Shown piece by piece: positions 9,980 to 18,158 of a DNA stretch of 38,833 nt. This DNA comes from Desulfobulbaceae bacterium (GTDB lineage: Bacteria > Desulfobacterota > Desulfobulbia > Desulfobulbales > Desulfocapsaceae): assembly GCA_031287565.1 (NCBI GenBank), contig JAITSS010000047.1:1-38833 (forward strand), given 5' to 3'. Both the position numbers and the translations under genes were made by a program. Under the pieces are notes generated by a model, which was not told the DNA's origin, did no database searches, and saw nothing but the letters and a program-made list of their open reading frames with translations. Each line of letters opens with the position of its first letter. Position 1 is the stretch's first letter.

Positions 9980-11008
9980 ATGCTTAATCCAAACGAAATA
10001 TCAGAGCGGATTTTATGCCGTCTCGTCCAGGGGCGGACATGCCTGTTCATTTCCACCAAAGAATCGGCATATATCCGTAACAGTCAGGAAACGCGACTCC
10101 TGAATCAATACGCCGCGTCGTTGGTGGTTTGCGCCAGTTCGAGCCGTTCCTATCCGCGCCGCCTGCTCCATGTGTATTCGTGGTTGCTGACGCATTCGCT
10201 CAAGGCTTACGATGTGATTTTCGTCGGTTTCGCGCCGCAATTGGCGCTGCCGCTGTTTTGGCGCAAAATGCGGGATAAGACTGTGATCATTGATTTCTTT
10301 ATCTCCTTGTACGACACCTTTGTCTGCGACCGGAAACGCTTCGGGCCGGGCGGTCTCGTTGCCCGTTTCCTTAAATGGCTCGACCAAAGCACGCTGCGCC
10401 GCGCCGATTACGTGGTCTGCGACAGCAAAGCGCACGCCGAGTATTTTATCGAAGAATTAGGTTTGAAGAGCAAAAAGCGTATCATTTTGTATCTGCGGGC
10501 CGATACGGCGATTTATCATAGCGGTGTGGCGGCGGCGCGGCGGGGCAGGGCGACAAAGGTCTTGTATTTTGGCAGTATTCTGCCCTTGCAAGGGATAGAT
10601 ATTGTCATCCAGGCAATTCAGCTTTTATCCGACCGGAGCGACCTCGAATTCACTTTGATTGGTCCCTTGCCAAAGCGACAGAAAAGAGCGCTTACGGCGC
10701 TTGCGGGCGTTACGGCGTTCGATTGGCTATCGCAACCCGAATTGGCCAGGGAAATCGCCGGAGCCGACTTATGCCTGGCCGGTCATTTCAGCGCCGAAAT
10801 CGCCAAAGCGAGGCGAACAATTCCCGGCAAAGCCTATATCTATCAGGCTATGGGCAAACCAATGATTTTAGGAGATTGTCCGGCGAATCGGGAATTGTTT
10901 TCACAAGATGAAAAGACGATATTTGTTAGCCAGGGAGATGGTCGGGAGCTGGCACGGGCGATCGGCGAATTCGCGGCGAACAGAAATAACCCGAACCAGG
11001 ACAAATAG
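9980..11008 (+). CDS. Group 1 (GT4-type) glycosyltransferase
   Basis: A 342-aa cytoplasmic GT-B-fold protein. The N-terminal half contains FVGFAPQLALPLFWRKMRDK and DYVVCDSKAHAEYFIEELG, the usual acceptor-domain features. The C-terminal half has KVLYFGSILPLQGIDIVIQA, the glycine-containing start of the donor domain, and PGKAYIYQAMGKPMILGD in the position of the donor-sugar-binding E-x7-E region, here with degenerate glutamates. Donor and acceptor cannot be named. The stop codon (11006-11008) directly abuts the miaB stop on the other strand, leaving no room for a separate terminator. It is divergent from the yfhO-like gene. Confidence 0.85.
   Translation: MLNPNEISERILCRLVQGRTCLFISTKESAYIRNSQETRLLNQYAASLVVCASSSRSYPRRLLHVYSWLLTHSLKAYDVIFVGFAPQLALPLFWRKMRDKTVIIDFFISLYDTFVCDRKRFGPGGLVARFLKWLDQSTLRRADYVVCDSKAHAEYFIEELGLKSKKRIILYLRADTAIYHSGVAAARRGRATKVLYFGSILPLQGIDIVIQAIQLLSDRSDLEFTLIGPLPKRQKRALTALAGVTAFDWLSQPELAREIAGADLCLAGHFSAEIAKARRTIPGKAYIYQAMGKPMILGDCPANRELFSQDEKTIFVSQGDGRELARAIGEFAANRNNPNQDK
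10543..10550 (+). other. KOPS-type octamer, plus strand
   Basis: GGGCAGGG inside the GT4 glycosyltransferase gene, about 3.9 kb left of dif and pointing toward it. Confidence 0.5.
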
Positions 11009-12343
11009 TTACGACGCCAGCTCGCCACGCAGCGCATGTTGACCGGCGTCGGTGATAACGACGGTCACGAAATCGCCAGGCTTTATGTCCCTTGCCGACA
11101 GGTGGTTAATATGGGTCAGATGATTGCTGGGCGTCCTGCCGGAACAACTGACCGCATCCACCTGTTCCAGTAAAATTTCCAGGCGCTTGCCAATATATGC
11201 GCGGTTACGCTCCAGACTGATTTGATCTTGCCGACGCTGGAATACTTGCAAGCGCTCGCCCTTAATTCGCTCATCAATTTTATCAGGAAAATTGGCCGAG
11301 GCCGTGCCGGGTCGGTCGGAATATTTGAAGGAAAATGAAGCGTCAAAGCGCAGTCTTTCCAGCATGTCCATGGTCGCGGCGAAATCCGCCTCGTCCTCAC
11401 CGGGAAAGCCAACGATGATGTCGGTGGACAAAGCCATATCCGGTCGATACTGAAGCAATCGTTCCACCAGGGCCAGATAATCCTGACGGTCATAGCGGCG
11501 ATTCATCCGTTTCAACACCGCGTCGGAACCGGATTGCAACGGCAGATGCACATGCGGACACAAGTTCGGCAATTCGGCGAAACAGCGCATTAAATCATCC
11601 GACAAGTCCTTCGGATGCGAGGTGGTGAAGCGCAGGCGGCGCAATCCCGGCAAGGCCGCGACGGCGCGTAAAAGCTCCGGAAATCGGCAAAGTCTTCCAC
11701 CAGCTGAATTAGTCAGGCCATATGAATTGACATTTTGCCCCAACAGGGTGATTTCGGCGACGCCCTGGTCGAGAAGCGCCTGAACTTCTTCAAGAATATC
11801 GGATAGTTGTCGTGATACTTCACGTCCACGGGTGTACGGCACGACGCAGTAGGCGCAAAAATTGTCGCAACCCTGCATGATGGTGACGAAACGTGACACC
11901 GAACCGCTTCGCCGCCGGGTCGCGGCATCGGGAAGGAAGATTGGTATTTGATAGGATTTGTCGAGTGTTCCGGCGATGAGGCCGGGTTTTCGCCGCGCCG
12001 CCGCAAGCAACTCGGCGATTTGGTAAATTCGTTGCGTGCCGACAATCAGGTCGATGATCGGCATTTTTTCGCGCAGGGCCGCGCCATATTGCTGCGCGAC
12101 ACAACCGGCCACCGCGATAATGATGTCAGGTTTTTCTTTTTTTAACGGACGCAATGCGCCCAGCAGGCTGATAAGCTTATGCTCGGCTTTGGCGCGGATT
12201 GAGCAGGTGTTGATCAGGATGATGTCGGCTTCAGCCGCCGAAGAACATTCCTTATGCCCAGCCTGACGTAAAAATTGCGCCATAATTTCGCTGTCGCGCG
12301 CATTCATCTGACAGCCGAAGGTTTTTATATAAAATCGCGGCAT
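11009..12343 (-). CDS. miaB: tRNA-2-methylthio-N6-isopentenyladenosine37 synthase MiaB
   Basis: MiaB adds the 2-methylthio group to i6A37 of tRNA using two [4Fe-4S] clusters. The 444-aa protein has the UPF0004 cysteines C11 (KTFGCQMN), C47 (NTCSIR) and C81 (VAGCVAQ), then the radical-SAM triad C159-x3-C163-x2-C166 (MQGCDNFCAYC). A TRAM RNA-binding domain ends the protein (IGKRLEILLEQV, IKPGDFVTVVITDAGQHALRGEL). The length is normal. ATG 12343 matches the family start MPRFYIKTFGCQMN; an upstream TTG at 12379 is unlikely. It lies 36 bases after the DUF4911 gene and is probably co-transcribed from purB. Confidence 0.97.
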   Translation of the reverse strand: MPRFYIKTFGCQMNARDSEIMAQFLRQAGHKECSSAAEADIILINTCSIRAKAEHKLISLLGALRPLKKEKPDIIIAVAGCVAQQYGAALREKMPIIDLIVGTQRIYQIAELLAAARRKPGLIAGTLDKSYQIPIFLPDAATRRRSGSVSRFVTIMQGCDNFCAYCVVPYTRGREVSRQLSDILEEVQALLDQGVAEITLLGQNVNSYGLTNSAGGRLCRFPELLRAVAALPGLRRLRFTTSHPKDLSDDLMRCFAELPNLCPHVHLPLQSGSDAVLKRMNRRYDRQDYLALVERLLQYRPDMALSTDIIVGFPGEDEADFAATMDMLERLRFDASFSFKYSDRPGTASANFPDKIDERIKGERLQVFQRRQDQISLERNRAYIGKRLEILLEQVDAVSCSGRTPSNHLTHINHLSARDIKPGDFVTVVITDAGQHALRGELAS

Positions 12344-12379
12344 AAATTTGTGAAATTGTGCGGAGGAGAAGAACAACAA

Positions 12380-12619
12380 TCAGACCCACAGGGTGGGCGC
12401 GAGACTCGACAAAACAGCGAATATTTCCCGCTCGCGTTCCGATGGGTAGCGGACGAGCGCCCCATGCGGCGTGGCGGCGTCCCGCGACACAACCGCCAGA
12501 TTGTCATAGCCTTCAAGGATATTTTTCAGCCAGGCAAAGCGGCTGGGGGCGATGCGCAGATAGAGAAGGCGCAGGCTGGGGCAGGGCGCTGCCACGATTG
12601 TTCGCGCTAGGCCAGTCAC
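12380..12619 (-). CDS. DUF4911-family small protein
   Basis: A 79-aa protein starting at a GTG that overlaps the purB stop codon (GTGA), which implies translational coupling. The core LRIAPSRFAWLKNILEGYDNL followed by a short beta region and a terminal helix (REIFAVLSSLAPTLW) matches my recollection of the DUF4911 pattern. DUF4911 proteins are small, of unknown function, and in deltaproteobacteria often sit beside miaB, as here. A part in tRNA modification is guilt by association only. The family call rests on pattern memory, not on a search. Confidence 0.7.
   Translation of the reverse strand: MTGLARTIVAAPCPSLRLLYLRIAPSRFAWLKNILEGYDNLAVVSRDAATPHGALVRYPSEREREIFAVLSSLAPTLWV
12579..12586 (+). 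other. KOPS-type octamer, plus strand
   Basis: GGGCAGGG near the 5' end of the DUF4911 gene, 1.8 kb left of dif; the nearest such site on this side. Confidence 0.5.
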
Positions 12620-14064
12620 ACGCTTACGGTGGCGTCGGTTTTCACGAAACAGTGGCGGTTCGCCTCCAGAAGCGGCTCAACTTCTTCGTCAAGAAATTCC
12701 AGAGTCTGCGCCGAAGCCCGGCCGGTAAACGAAGAAAAATCGCTCATGATTTCGCAGAGTTCGTTAATCGTGAATGGAAAGCGGCTGTCGCCGGCCAGTC
12801 GCATCAAGAGATCGTTTTCCTTGCCTTTTTCTTTGATTTCCTTGCCAACAGCCACCGAATGCTCCTTGATGATTTCGTGCATTTCCTGACGGCTTTCTCC
12901 TTTTTCCACCGCCTTCATCAAAAGCTGTTCCGTGGCCATAAAGGGCAGCTCGGCCTTGAGATGGCGCAGGATTTGTTTCGGATAAACAACCATATCGGCC
13001 GTAATGTTTATAAAAAGCTTTACGATGGCGTCGGTCAAAAGAAAGGACTGCGGCAAGTCCATGCGCCGTATCGCCGAATCGTCAAGGGTGCGCTCAAACC
13101 ACTGGTTGCTGTAGGTGGCGGCGAAATTCTGCGGCAGATTGATGAGCTTGCGCGCCAAAGCGGTCATACGTTCGCTGCGCATCGGGTTGCGTTTATAGGC
13201 CATGGCCGACGAGCCGGTCTGATTCTTCTCAAAAGGTTCTTCCTGTACTTTCAGGTTTGACAAAAGCCGCAAATCGACGGCGAATTTGTGGGCGGTGGCG
13301 CCGATTCCGGCCAGGGTTTCGGCCAATTTCATATCGAGTTTTCGCGTGTAGGTCTGACCGGTGACGGCGAACACCTTGTCAAACCCCAATTTTCTGCCAA
13401 CCAGCTCGTCCATCTTCCGCACTTTTTCGTTATCACCCTTAAAAAGCTCAAGAAACGTCGCCTGGGTGCCGACAGTGCCCTTGGCCCCACGGGCGCGGAT
13501 GCGCGAAAGGAAGAAATCAACATGATCCAAATCAATGATAATATCTTGTAAATACAGAGTATTTCTCTTGCCGACCGTGGTCGGTTGCGCCGGTTGATAA
13601 TGGGTGTAACCAAGAGTGGCCAGTTGGTGGTGTTTACGGCAGAAGACGGCCAGGTTTGAGATGACGTTCAACAGCGATTGCCTGATAAGGGCCAATGCCT
13701 TTTTCTGAATAATTAAATCGGTGTTGCACACCACATACTGTGATGTCGCGCCAAGATGAATGATGCCAGCCGCTTTCGGACATTTGGTTGAAAATTCATA
13801 GACATGCGCCATAACATCGTGGCGGATTTCCCGTTCTTTGGCGGCGGCCAGGTCATAGTCAATATTGGCGACGTTGGCGCGCATTTCCTCCAGCATCGCC
13901 GGGCTGATGATGTCGGTAAGCCCCATTTCATACTGGGCTTCCGCCAGGGCCAGCCAGCATTTGCGCCAGGTGCTGAAACGAAACTCATCGGAAAAAAGAT
14001 ACTGCATTTCTTTGCTGGTATAACGACTGACCAAGGGTTCCTGATAGACGGTATGTGAAGACAT
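12616..14064 (-). CDS. purB: Adenylosuccinate lyase
   Basis: PurB cleaves SAICAR to AICAR and adenylosuccinate to AMP, each releasing fumarate. The 482-aa protein carries the fumarase/aspartase superfamily signature GSSAMAYKRNPMRSERM, the HLGATSQYV substrate loop and GYTHYQPAQPTTVGKR. The length and the opening YTSKEMQYLFSDEFRFSTWRK match the longer class that resembles eukaryotic ADSL rather than the 456-aa E. coli type. A good ribosome site, GGGGAG, stands 8 bases before ATG 14064. It heads the purB-DUF4911-miaB unit. Confidence 0.97.
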   Translation of the reverse strand: MSSHTVYQEPLVSRYTSKEMQYLFSDEFRFSTWRKCWLALAEAQYEMGLTDIISPAMLEEMRANVANIDYDLAAAKEREIRHDVMAHVYEFSTKCPKAAGIIHLGATSQYVVCNTDLIIQKKALALIRQSLLNVISNLAVFCRKHHQLATLGYTHYQPAQPTTVGKRNTLYLQDIIIDLDHVDFFLSRIRARGAKGTVGTQATFLELFKGDNEKVRKMDELVGRKLGFDKVFAVTGQTYTRKLDMKLAETLAGIGATAHKFAVDLRLLSNLKVQEEPFEKNQTGSSAMAYKRNPMRSERMTALARKLINLPQNFAATYSNQWFERTLDDSAIRRMDLPQSFLLTDAIVKLFINITADMVVYPKQILRHLKAELPFMATEQLLMKAVEKGESRQEMHEIIKEHSVAVGKEIKEKGKENDLLMRLAGDSRFPFTINELCEIMSDFSSFTGRASAQTLEFLDEEVEPLLEANRHCFVKTDATVSV

Positions 14065-14113
14065 GGGTAATTCTCCCCAAAAAATTTTATGCCCGGAACA
14101 AAAAAGGCCCGCG

Positions 14114-14141
14114 AAGATACCACGAATAACGGGAAAAACAA
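14114..14141 (-). promoter_or_regulatory. Candidate sigma70 promoter for purB
   Basis: Reading leftwards, TTGTTT (14136-14141) and TATCTT (14114-14119) are 16 bases apart, which would give a leader of about 40 bases before the purB ATG. Found by eye. Confidence 0.35.
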
Positions 14142-14198
14142 GGCGGGGCGCTCTTTAGGCGCGGATGCGAAATGGTACATCATTCATGGTTCATCATT

Positions 14199-14424
14199 CA
14201 ACGCCGATGTTTTATGTCGCATAAAATCAGTGAAAAATGAATGCGGTCGTCCAATTTATTGGCCTGGTTGGATAAAATGAATGGGAAAACGAGGGCATAC
14301 AATCAAAATCAACACCGATATTTTATGTCGCATAAAATCAATGAAAGATGAATGCGGTCGTCCAATTTATTGACCTGGTTGGATAAAATGAATGAAAATC
14401 AACGCCGATATTTTATGTCGCATA
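14199..14424. repeat. Direct repeats (2.3 copies) running into the dif site
   Basis: Copies begin CAACGCCGAT at 14199, CAACACCGAT at 14310 and CAACGCCGAT at 14400, giving periods of 111 and 90 bases. The difference is about 21 extra bases (around 14285-14306) between copies 1 and 2. Each copy carries TTTTATGTCGCATAA. In copies 1 and 2 this is part of a palindrome, TTTTATG-TCG-CATAAAA, at 14210-14226 and 14321-14337. In copy 3 the same left half runs on into the dif core. The rest of the unit (AATGCGGTCGTCCAATTTATT...GGATAAAATGAATG) is nearly identical in copies 1 and 2 and absent after copy 3. No convincing coding frame crosses it. It occupies most of the 442-base gap between purB and the GGDEF gene. 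Confidence 0.85.
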
Positions 14425-14442
14425 ATGTATATTATGTTTACT
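14415..14442 (+). other. dif: Putative chromosome-dimer resolution site dif (XerC/XerD)
   Basis: The 28 bases read as an XerC-type arm ATGTCGCATAA (14415-14425), a 6-base centre TGTATA (14426-14431) and an XerD-type arm TTATGTTTACT (14432-14442). Compared with the E. coli dif site from memory, bases 14419-14438 are identical without a gap, and 22 of 28 positions match overall. The site is intergenic, between purB and the diguanylate cyclase gene. XerCD recombine sister chromosomes here under FtsK control, so this marks the replication terminus. The all-convergent KOPS octamers on both sides support the call. Confidence 0.88.
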
Positions 14443-14506
14443 TAAAAGGCCGGAGCGGCAAATTCGACATTGAAGCCACCATACTTTGCGCATCTTTGGC
14501 AATTAC

Positions 14507-15430
14507 TTACGTTCGCGCGATAATGCACATCGTTTCGTCGCACACCTTATTTCGTCCGGATGCTTTGGCTTCGTACAAGGCTTGGTCGGCGCGTTGCAGA
14601 ACGATGTGGGCGGCTTCGCCGGATTTGTAGACGCCGCAACCGGCGCTGATGGTGATATGTTCGCCGTTTGGCAGAAGGATCGTTTCGGCGACATGGACGC
14701 GAATTCGTTCGGCGACGAAAATCGCGTCGCGTAGACCGTTGCCGACCAAAATCAGCAGAAATTCCTCACCGCCGTATCGACAGGCCAGGTCATTGCCGCG
14801 TGAGTTTTCCTTGATGATCCGCGCGACTTTTTTCAGCACTTCGTCACCTTCCAAATGCCCGAAGGTATCGTTGACCCGCTTAAAATGATCAATGTCAAAC
14901 ATCACGCAGGAAAAAAGCGAGCGTTCCTTGGCCTGGGTGCGCAAGGCCTCCTCCAACGCGCCGCGATTATATAAACCGGTCAGGGCATCGCGAGCGCCCC
15001 GCTCTTCCGCGATCTTTTTGGCCGTGGATACCTGCTTCAATTCGTCCTGCAAAGTGGCGATGGTTTCGCTCTGACTGGTTATATCGACGATAATACCTAT
15101 CAATCCTCTAACGCCATCTGCTTGCGAAAACCCGCCGCTCCAGTACAAACAGGTGTGCATCTCCCCATCGGAAAATCGGTAGTGGAAAATGTGGTGGCTG
15201 GTTTGGCCGCGCCGCAGCATTTCTTGATCTTCGCGCTGATAAAATTCCCGATCTTTTTCCGGCAAATAGGATAAGTCGAGAACGTTTTTCCAGAGGACAT
15301 CCTCTTTGCACACGCCGAACAAGCGCTCATACGCCTTGTTGATGAAGATGAAGCGCAGGTCGGCGTTTTTCAGAAAAATGGCGTTCGGCACGCTATCCAG
15401 AACGGTGAACAACGACGGAGTTGGTTCCAT
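14507..15430 (-). CDS. PAS-GGDEF diguanylate cyclase
   Basis: A 307-aa cytoplasmic protein. Residues about 6-120 form a PAS sensor domain (VLDSVPNAIFLKNADLRFIF to GLIGIIVDIT), and a short coiled-coil linker follows (TLQDELKQVSTAKKIAEERG). Residues about 147-300 form the GGDEF domain, starting at DALTGLYNRGALEEA. The active-site motif is intact (GGEEF, 220-224), as is the product-inhibition site RGND (211-214), exactly five residues upstream. It should therefore make c-di-GMP from two GTP and be feedback-inhibited. The PAS ligand is unknown. There is no transmembrane segment. It lies 32 bases after sodC and probably shares its transcript; no ribosome site is evident at ATG 15430. Its 3' end is 64 bases from dif. 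Confidence 0.93.
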   Translation of the reverse strand: MEPTPSLFTVLDSVPNAIFLKNADLRFIFINKAYERLFGVCKEDVLWKNVLDLSYLPEKDREFYQREDQEMLRRGQTSHHIFHYRFSDGEMHTCLYWSGGFSQADGVRGLIGIIVDITSQSETIATLQDELKQVSTAKKIAEERGARDALTGLYNRGALEEALRTQAKERSLFSCVMFDIDHFKRVNDTFGHLEGDEVLKKVARIIKENSRGNDLACRYGGEEFLLILVGNGLRDAIFVAERIRVHVAETILLPNGEHITISAGCGVYKSGEAAHIVLQRADQALYEAKASGRNKVCDETMCIIART

Positions 15431-15462
15431 GGCGGCGCGGGAATGAAGGGATGAGAAGATGG

Positions 15463-15981
15463 TTATTTCACGACGCCGCAGGCAATCCGCCCTCCCCCGC
15501 CGCCCAAAGGCGCTGGAGTGTCGGCGTGGTTGTCGCCGCCCTGATGAATCATCAGCGAATGTCCGAGCAAATCGGCGGCTTTCAAACGAGGTGCCAGAAC
15601 TGGCTGCGTGGCCTCGCCCTGATTATTGACATAGAGTGGCGGCAGATCGCCCAAATGGCCGTCGCCCCAGGGTTCGCCGTGTTTGCCGGAAGCGTCCGGG
15701 TCAAAATGACCGCCAGCCGCCAGCGCCGACGTCATCTTTCCGTCCTTTTCCAGCGCCGCGCAACTGGCGTTCTGGTGCACATGAAAACCATGTAAACCCG
15801 GCGGTAAGCCGTGCAAACGCGGGGTTAACACCAGGCCGTATTGGCTGTCGGCGGCCACAATCTCGCCGATGGCCGTGCCCTCGCCTTTATCGTCCACCGC
15901 ATTCATTGGCACCACTGTTTCCGCCCAGGCATTGGATGCCAGAACGAGAGAGGCGAGTACCATGAGGGTCTTCTTTTGCAT
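15463..15981 (-). CDS. sodC: Periplasmic Cu/Zn superoxide dismutase
   Basis: A 172-aa protein with a signal peptide ([20 protein letters not shown], cleavage after AWA). It has the copper ligands HGFHVHQ, the GGHFDP and GDGHLGDLP zinc-loop histidines and aspartate, and a distal [11 protein letters not shown] ligand region. The disulfide cysteines are in NASCAAL and RIACGVV. It disproportionates superoxide in the periplasm. GGGAG stands six bases before the ATG. It precedes the GGDEF gene on the same strand. The leader contains an inverted repeat, GCGATC/GATCGC, at 16015-16034. Confidence 0.96.
   Translation of the reverse strand: MQKKTLMVLASLVLASNAWAETVVPMNAVDDKGEGTAIGEIVAADSQYGLVLTPRLHGLPPGLHGFHVHQNASCAALEKDGKMTSALAAGGHFDPDASGKHGEPWGDGHLGDLPPLYVNNQGEATQPVLAPRLKAADLLGHSLMIHQGGDNHADTPAPLGGGGGRIACGVVK
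15490..15497 (-). other. KOPS-type octamer, minus strand
   Basis: The plus strand reads CCCTCCCC, that is GGGGAGGG on the minus strand. It lies in the 3' end of sodC, 1.05 kb right of dif; the nearest site on this side. Confidence 0.5.
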
Positions 15982-16068
15982 GGGATGCTCCCTTAGATTG
16001 AGGGCTTAAGAAAAGCGATCGTCTGGGTGATCGCCCGACGCGGCGCGAAGATGCGACCGAGTCTTTCT

Positions 16069-16097
16069 ATTATGCCGCCGGGCGACGGTAAAAACAA
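16069..16097 (-). promoter_or_regulatory. Candidate sigma70 promoter for sodC
   Basis: Reading leftwards, TTGTTT (16092-16097) and CATAAT (16069-16074, five of six consensus bases) are 17 bases apart, giving a leader of about 80 bases. It lies between the mutL stop and sodC, so sodC need not depend on mutL transcription. Confidence 0.45.
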
Positions 16098-16147
16098 ATT
16101 TCGCGGGTTTTTGGCGCCGTGGCCAGGAAAAGCGACCGCAGTTCATT

Positions 16148-17992
16148 TCAGCCGCGATAAAACCATTGCCTCACTTCTTTGTGGCTGAATATCCGCGCCA
16201 CTGGTCGGCCATGCGGGCAATGTGAAAACATATCCGCCTTGGCCATTTTTTTCAGGAGTTCGCGGATTTCCGCCTCGTTCAGTTCACGCCCGGCCTTCAC
16301 CGCCGCCTTGCAGGCCATGCCGGCGAGAATATCCGTAAGTGGGTGGGAATGATCGCCCTTATCTTCGCTGAATTGCTGGAGTATTTGCAATAAAAGCGTC
16401 GCCGGGTCGCTGTCGGCGGCAAAAGCGGGCGCGGCGGTGATGATGTGGGTCGCGCCACCAAATTCCTCGATGGCGAAACCCAGGCGGCTCAACTCGTCGC
16501 GACGGTTTTCAAGAATCCGCGCCTGGCCTGGCGACAGCTCAATCGACAGCGGGAATAGCAAGCGTTGTCCGGCCAGTTGCCGCGCCTCATAGGCGGCCAA
16601 TAATTCCTCATACAACAGCCGCTCATGCGCCGCGTGTTGGTCGATAATCACCAAGCCCTCGGCGTTTTCGCAGAGAATATACAGACTTGCCGCCTGGCCG
16701 ACGACGCGCAGTCCGGCTAACTCGTCGCTGGCCGCAAACATGTTGGCGGGCGCTGGCGCTTCTTCGAGCGCGTCCTGAAAATTCATGCCGCCTGGCGGCG
16801 CGGCGGGCGCAAGGTGACGGCGAATTTCCGCAGATTCATCCCGACGCATTTCCGGTTCGGCGGTGGCAAGCGCCCTGCCCTCTTCCAGTTCGTCGCATTG
16901 ATGCCATGGACTCACCGGGTGTTGGCCAAGACCTGGCGGCGACGCAAGCGGCCGGGCGCTCCCCTCTGGGCGCAAGGCTGGGCTGAAGATTCGTTCCTGA
17001 CTGTGGCGCTGCTCTATCCGCATCGCCTGCCGCACCGCCTCAACAATGAAGGCATGCACATCCTGGCCGTGGCGGAAGCGCACCTCGTGTTTGGCCGGAT
17101 GGACGTTAACATCGACATCGCCCGCAGGCAGGCTCAGATGCAAAGCGCCCGCCGGAAAGCGGCCCTTCATGAGAAAACCTGTCATCCCTTCGGCGACGGC
17201 GTGGCTGAACAGCCGGTCGCGCACCGCTCGCCCATTGACAAAAAGACGCAGCATGGTTCCGGCGGACGCGCCCAGCTCCGGCGGCAGCAACAGACCATTT
17301 ATGGCCAGATTCTGGCTGCGCCGCGCCACCGCGATGAAGGCTCCGGCTCGCTGCAAGAGCAGACGCAAGCGTTCTTCCAGGCTTTGCCCCGGCGCAAGCG
17401 AAAAAACCTCGCGGCCGTCGAGGCGCAGGACAAAGCCTATTTCCGGATGGGCCAGGGCGTAAGTGCGGACAATTTCATCAATATGATGCAGTTCGGTGCG
17501 GGCCGAGCGCAAAAATTTGCGTCGCGCCGGGGTGTTGCCGAAGAGAAAGCGGGCTTCAATCACCGTACCCTTGCCGCAGCCGACCGCGTGCGCGGCGGTG
17601 AGTTTGCCGTATTCCACCGTGGCCTTTGCGCCCAACTCGGCATTCTGGGGCCGCGAAATAATGGAAAAACGCGAGACGGCGGCGATTGATGGAATCGCCT
17701 CGCCGCGAAAACCTAAAGTAGCGATGCCGTCAAGGTCGGCGGCTTGACGAATTTTTGATGTGCCATGCCGTTCCAGGCACAGCAACACGTCGTCCTCATC
17801 CATGCCGCAGCCGTTATCAATGACCTTCAACAGCTTGGCGCCGCCGCCTTCGGCCTCAATTTCCAGGCGGGTCGCCCCGGCGTCGAGGCTGTTTTCCAAT
17901 AATTCTTTAATCACCGAAGCCGGGCGTTCAATGACTTCACCGGCGGCGATTTGATTGGCCAGATGCTCCGGCAGGATATGGATATTTGGCAT
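16148..17992 (-). CDS. mutL: DNA mismatch repair protein MutL (endonuclease type)
   Basis: A 614-aa protein. The N-terminal GHKL ATPase has IAAGEVIERPASVIKELLENS, DNGCGM and LGFRGEAIPSI. After a Pro/Ala/Glu-rich linker, the C-terminal domain contains DQHAAHERLLYE (around residue 447), which fits the metal-binding endonuclease consensus DQHA-x2-E-x4-E, plus ACKAAVKAG and FSHCPHGRP. It should therefore nick DNA itself, unlike E. coli MutL, which relies on MutH. ATG 17992 (MPNIHILPEHLANQIAAGEV) is the family start; the frame stays open for 60 more codons upstream with no similarity. It diverges from lptG. Confidence 0.96.
   Translation of the reverse strand: MPNIHILPEHLANQIAAGEVIERPASVIKELLENSLDAGATRLEIEAEGGGAKLLKVIDNGCGMDEDDVLLCLERHGTSKIRQAADLDGIATLGFRGEAIPSIAAVSRFSIISRPQNAELGAKATVEYGKLTAAHAVGCGKGTVIEARFLFGNTPARRKFLRSARTELHHIDEIVRTYALAHPEIGFVLRLDGREVFSLAPGQSLEERLRLLLQRAGAFIAVARRSQNLAINGLLLPPELGASAGTMLRLFVNGRAVRDRLFSHAVAEGMTGFLMKGRFPAGALHLSLPAGDVDVNVHPAKHEVRFRHGQDVHAFIVEAVRQAMRIEQRHSQERIFSPALRPEGSARPLASPPGLGQHPVSPWHQCDELEEGRALATAEPEMRRDESAEIRRHLAPAAPPGGMNFQDALEEAPAPANMFAASDELAGLRVVGQAASLYILCENAEGLVIIDQHAAHERLLYEELLAAYEARQLAGQRLLFPLSIELSPGQARILENRRDELSRLGFAIEEFGGATHIITAAPAFAADSDPATLLLQILQQFSEDKGDHSHPLTDILAGMACKAAVKAGRELNEAEIRELLKKMAKADMFSHCPHGRPVARIFSHKEVRQWFYRG
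16873..16880 (-). other. KOPS-type octamer, minus strand
   Basis: CCCTGCCC on the plus strand within mutL, 2.4 kb right of dif, pointing left toward it. Confidence 0.5.
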
Positions 17993-18060
17993 GATTTTTA
18001 GATAGGCGAATGGGCGATGGTTTTTCGCGAATGCGTTTCTTTGGCATGAAACAGGTTCGG

Positions 18061-18109
18061 CGTCAAGGCGGCGCGAAACCTTGACGAAGCGGCTTTGGTA
18101 TGGTAGCAG
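18061..18109 (+). promoter_or_regulatory. Inverted repeat and possible promoter upstream of lptG
   Basis: CGTCAAGG (18061-18068) and CCTTGACG (18079-18086) form a perfect 8-bp inverted repeat with a 10-base spacer. The right arm includes TTGACG, a good -35 sequence, and 17 bases on is TAGCAG (18104-18109), a weak -10. It sits in the mutL/lptG divergent gap and could be an operator over a promoter. This is inference only. Confidence 0.25.
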
Positions 18110-18158
18110 AACCGATTTTCCGTCGTCCACCAACCTTTTCGCCAGCCGAACACATGCC

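Noticed and set aside
14210-14337. CRISPR array or phase-regular repeat array
   Set aside because: Only two full copies exist, with unequal periods (111 and 90), and the intervals are themselves repeated rather than unique spacers.
16814-17689. Open frame of 291 codons on the plus strand inside mutL
   Set aside because: It is fully antisense to a clearly conserved mutL, has Arg/Ala/Pro-rich low-complexity composition and no ribosome site. It is a by-product of GC-rich codon use.
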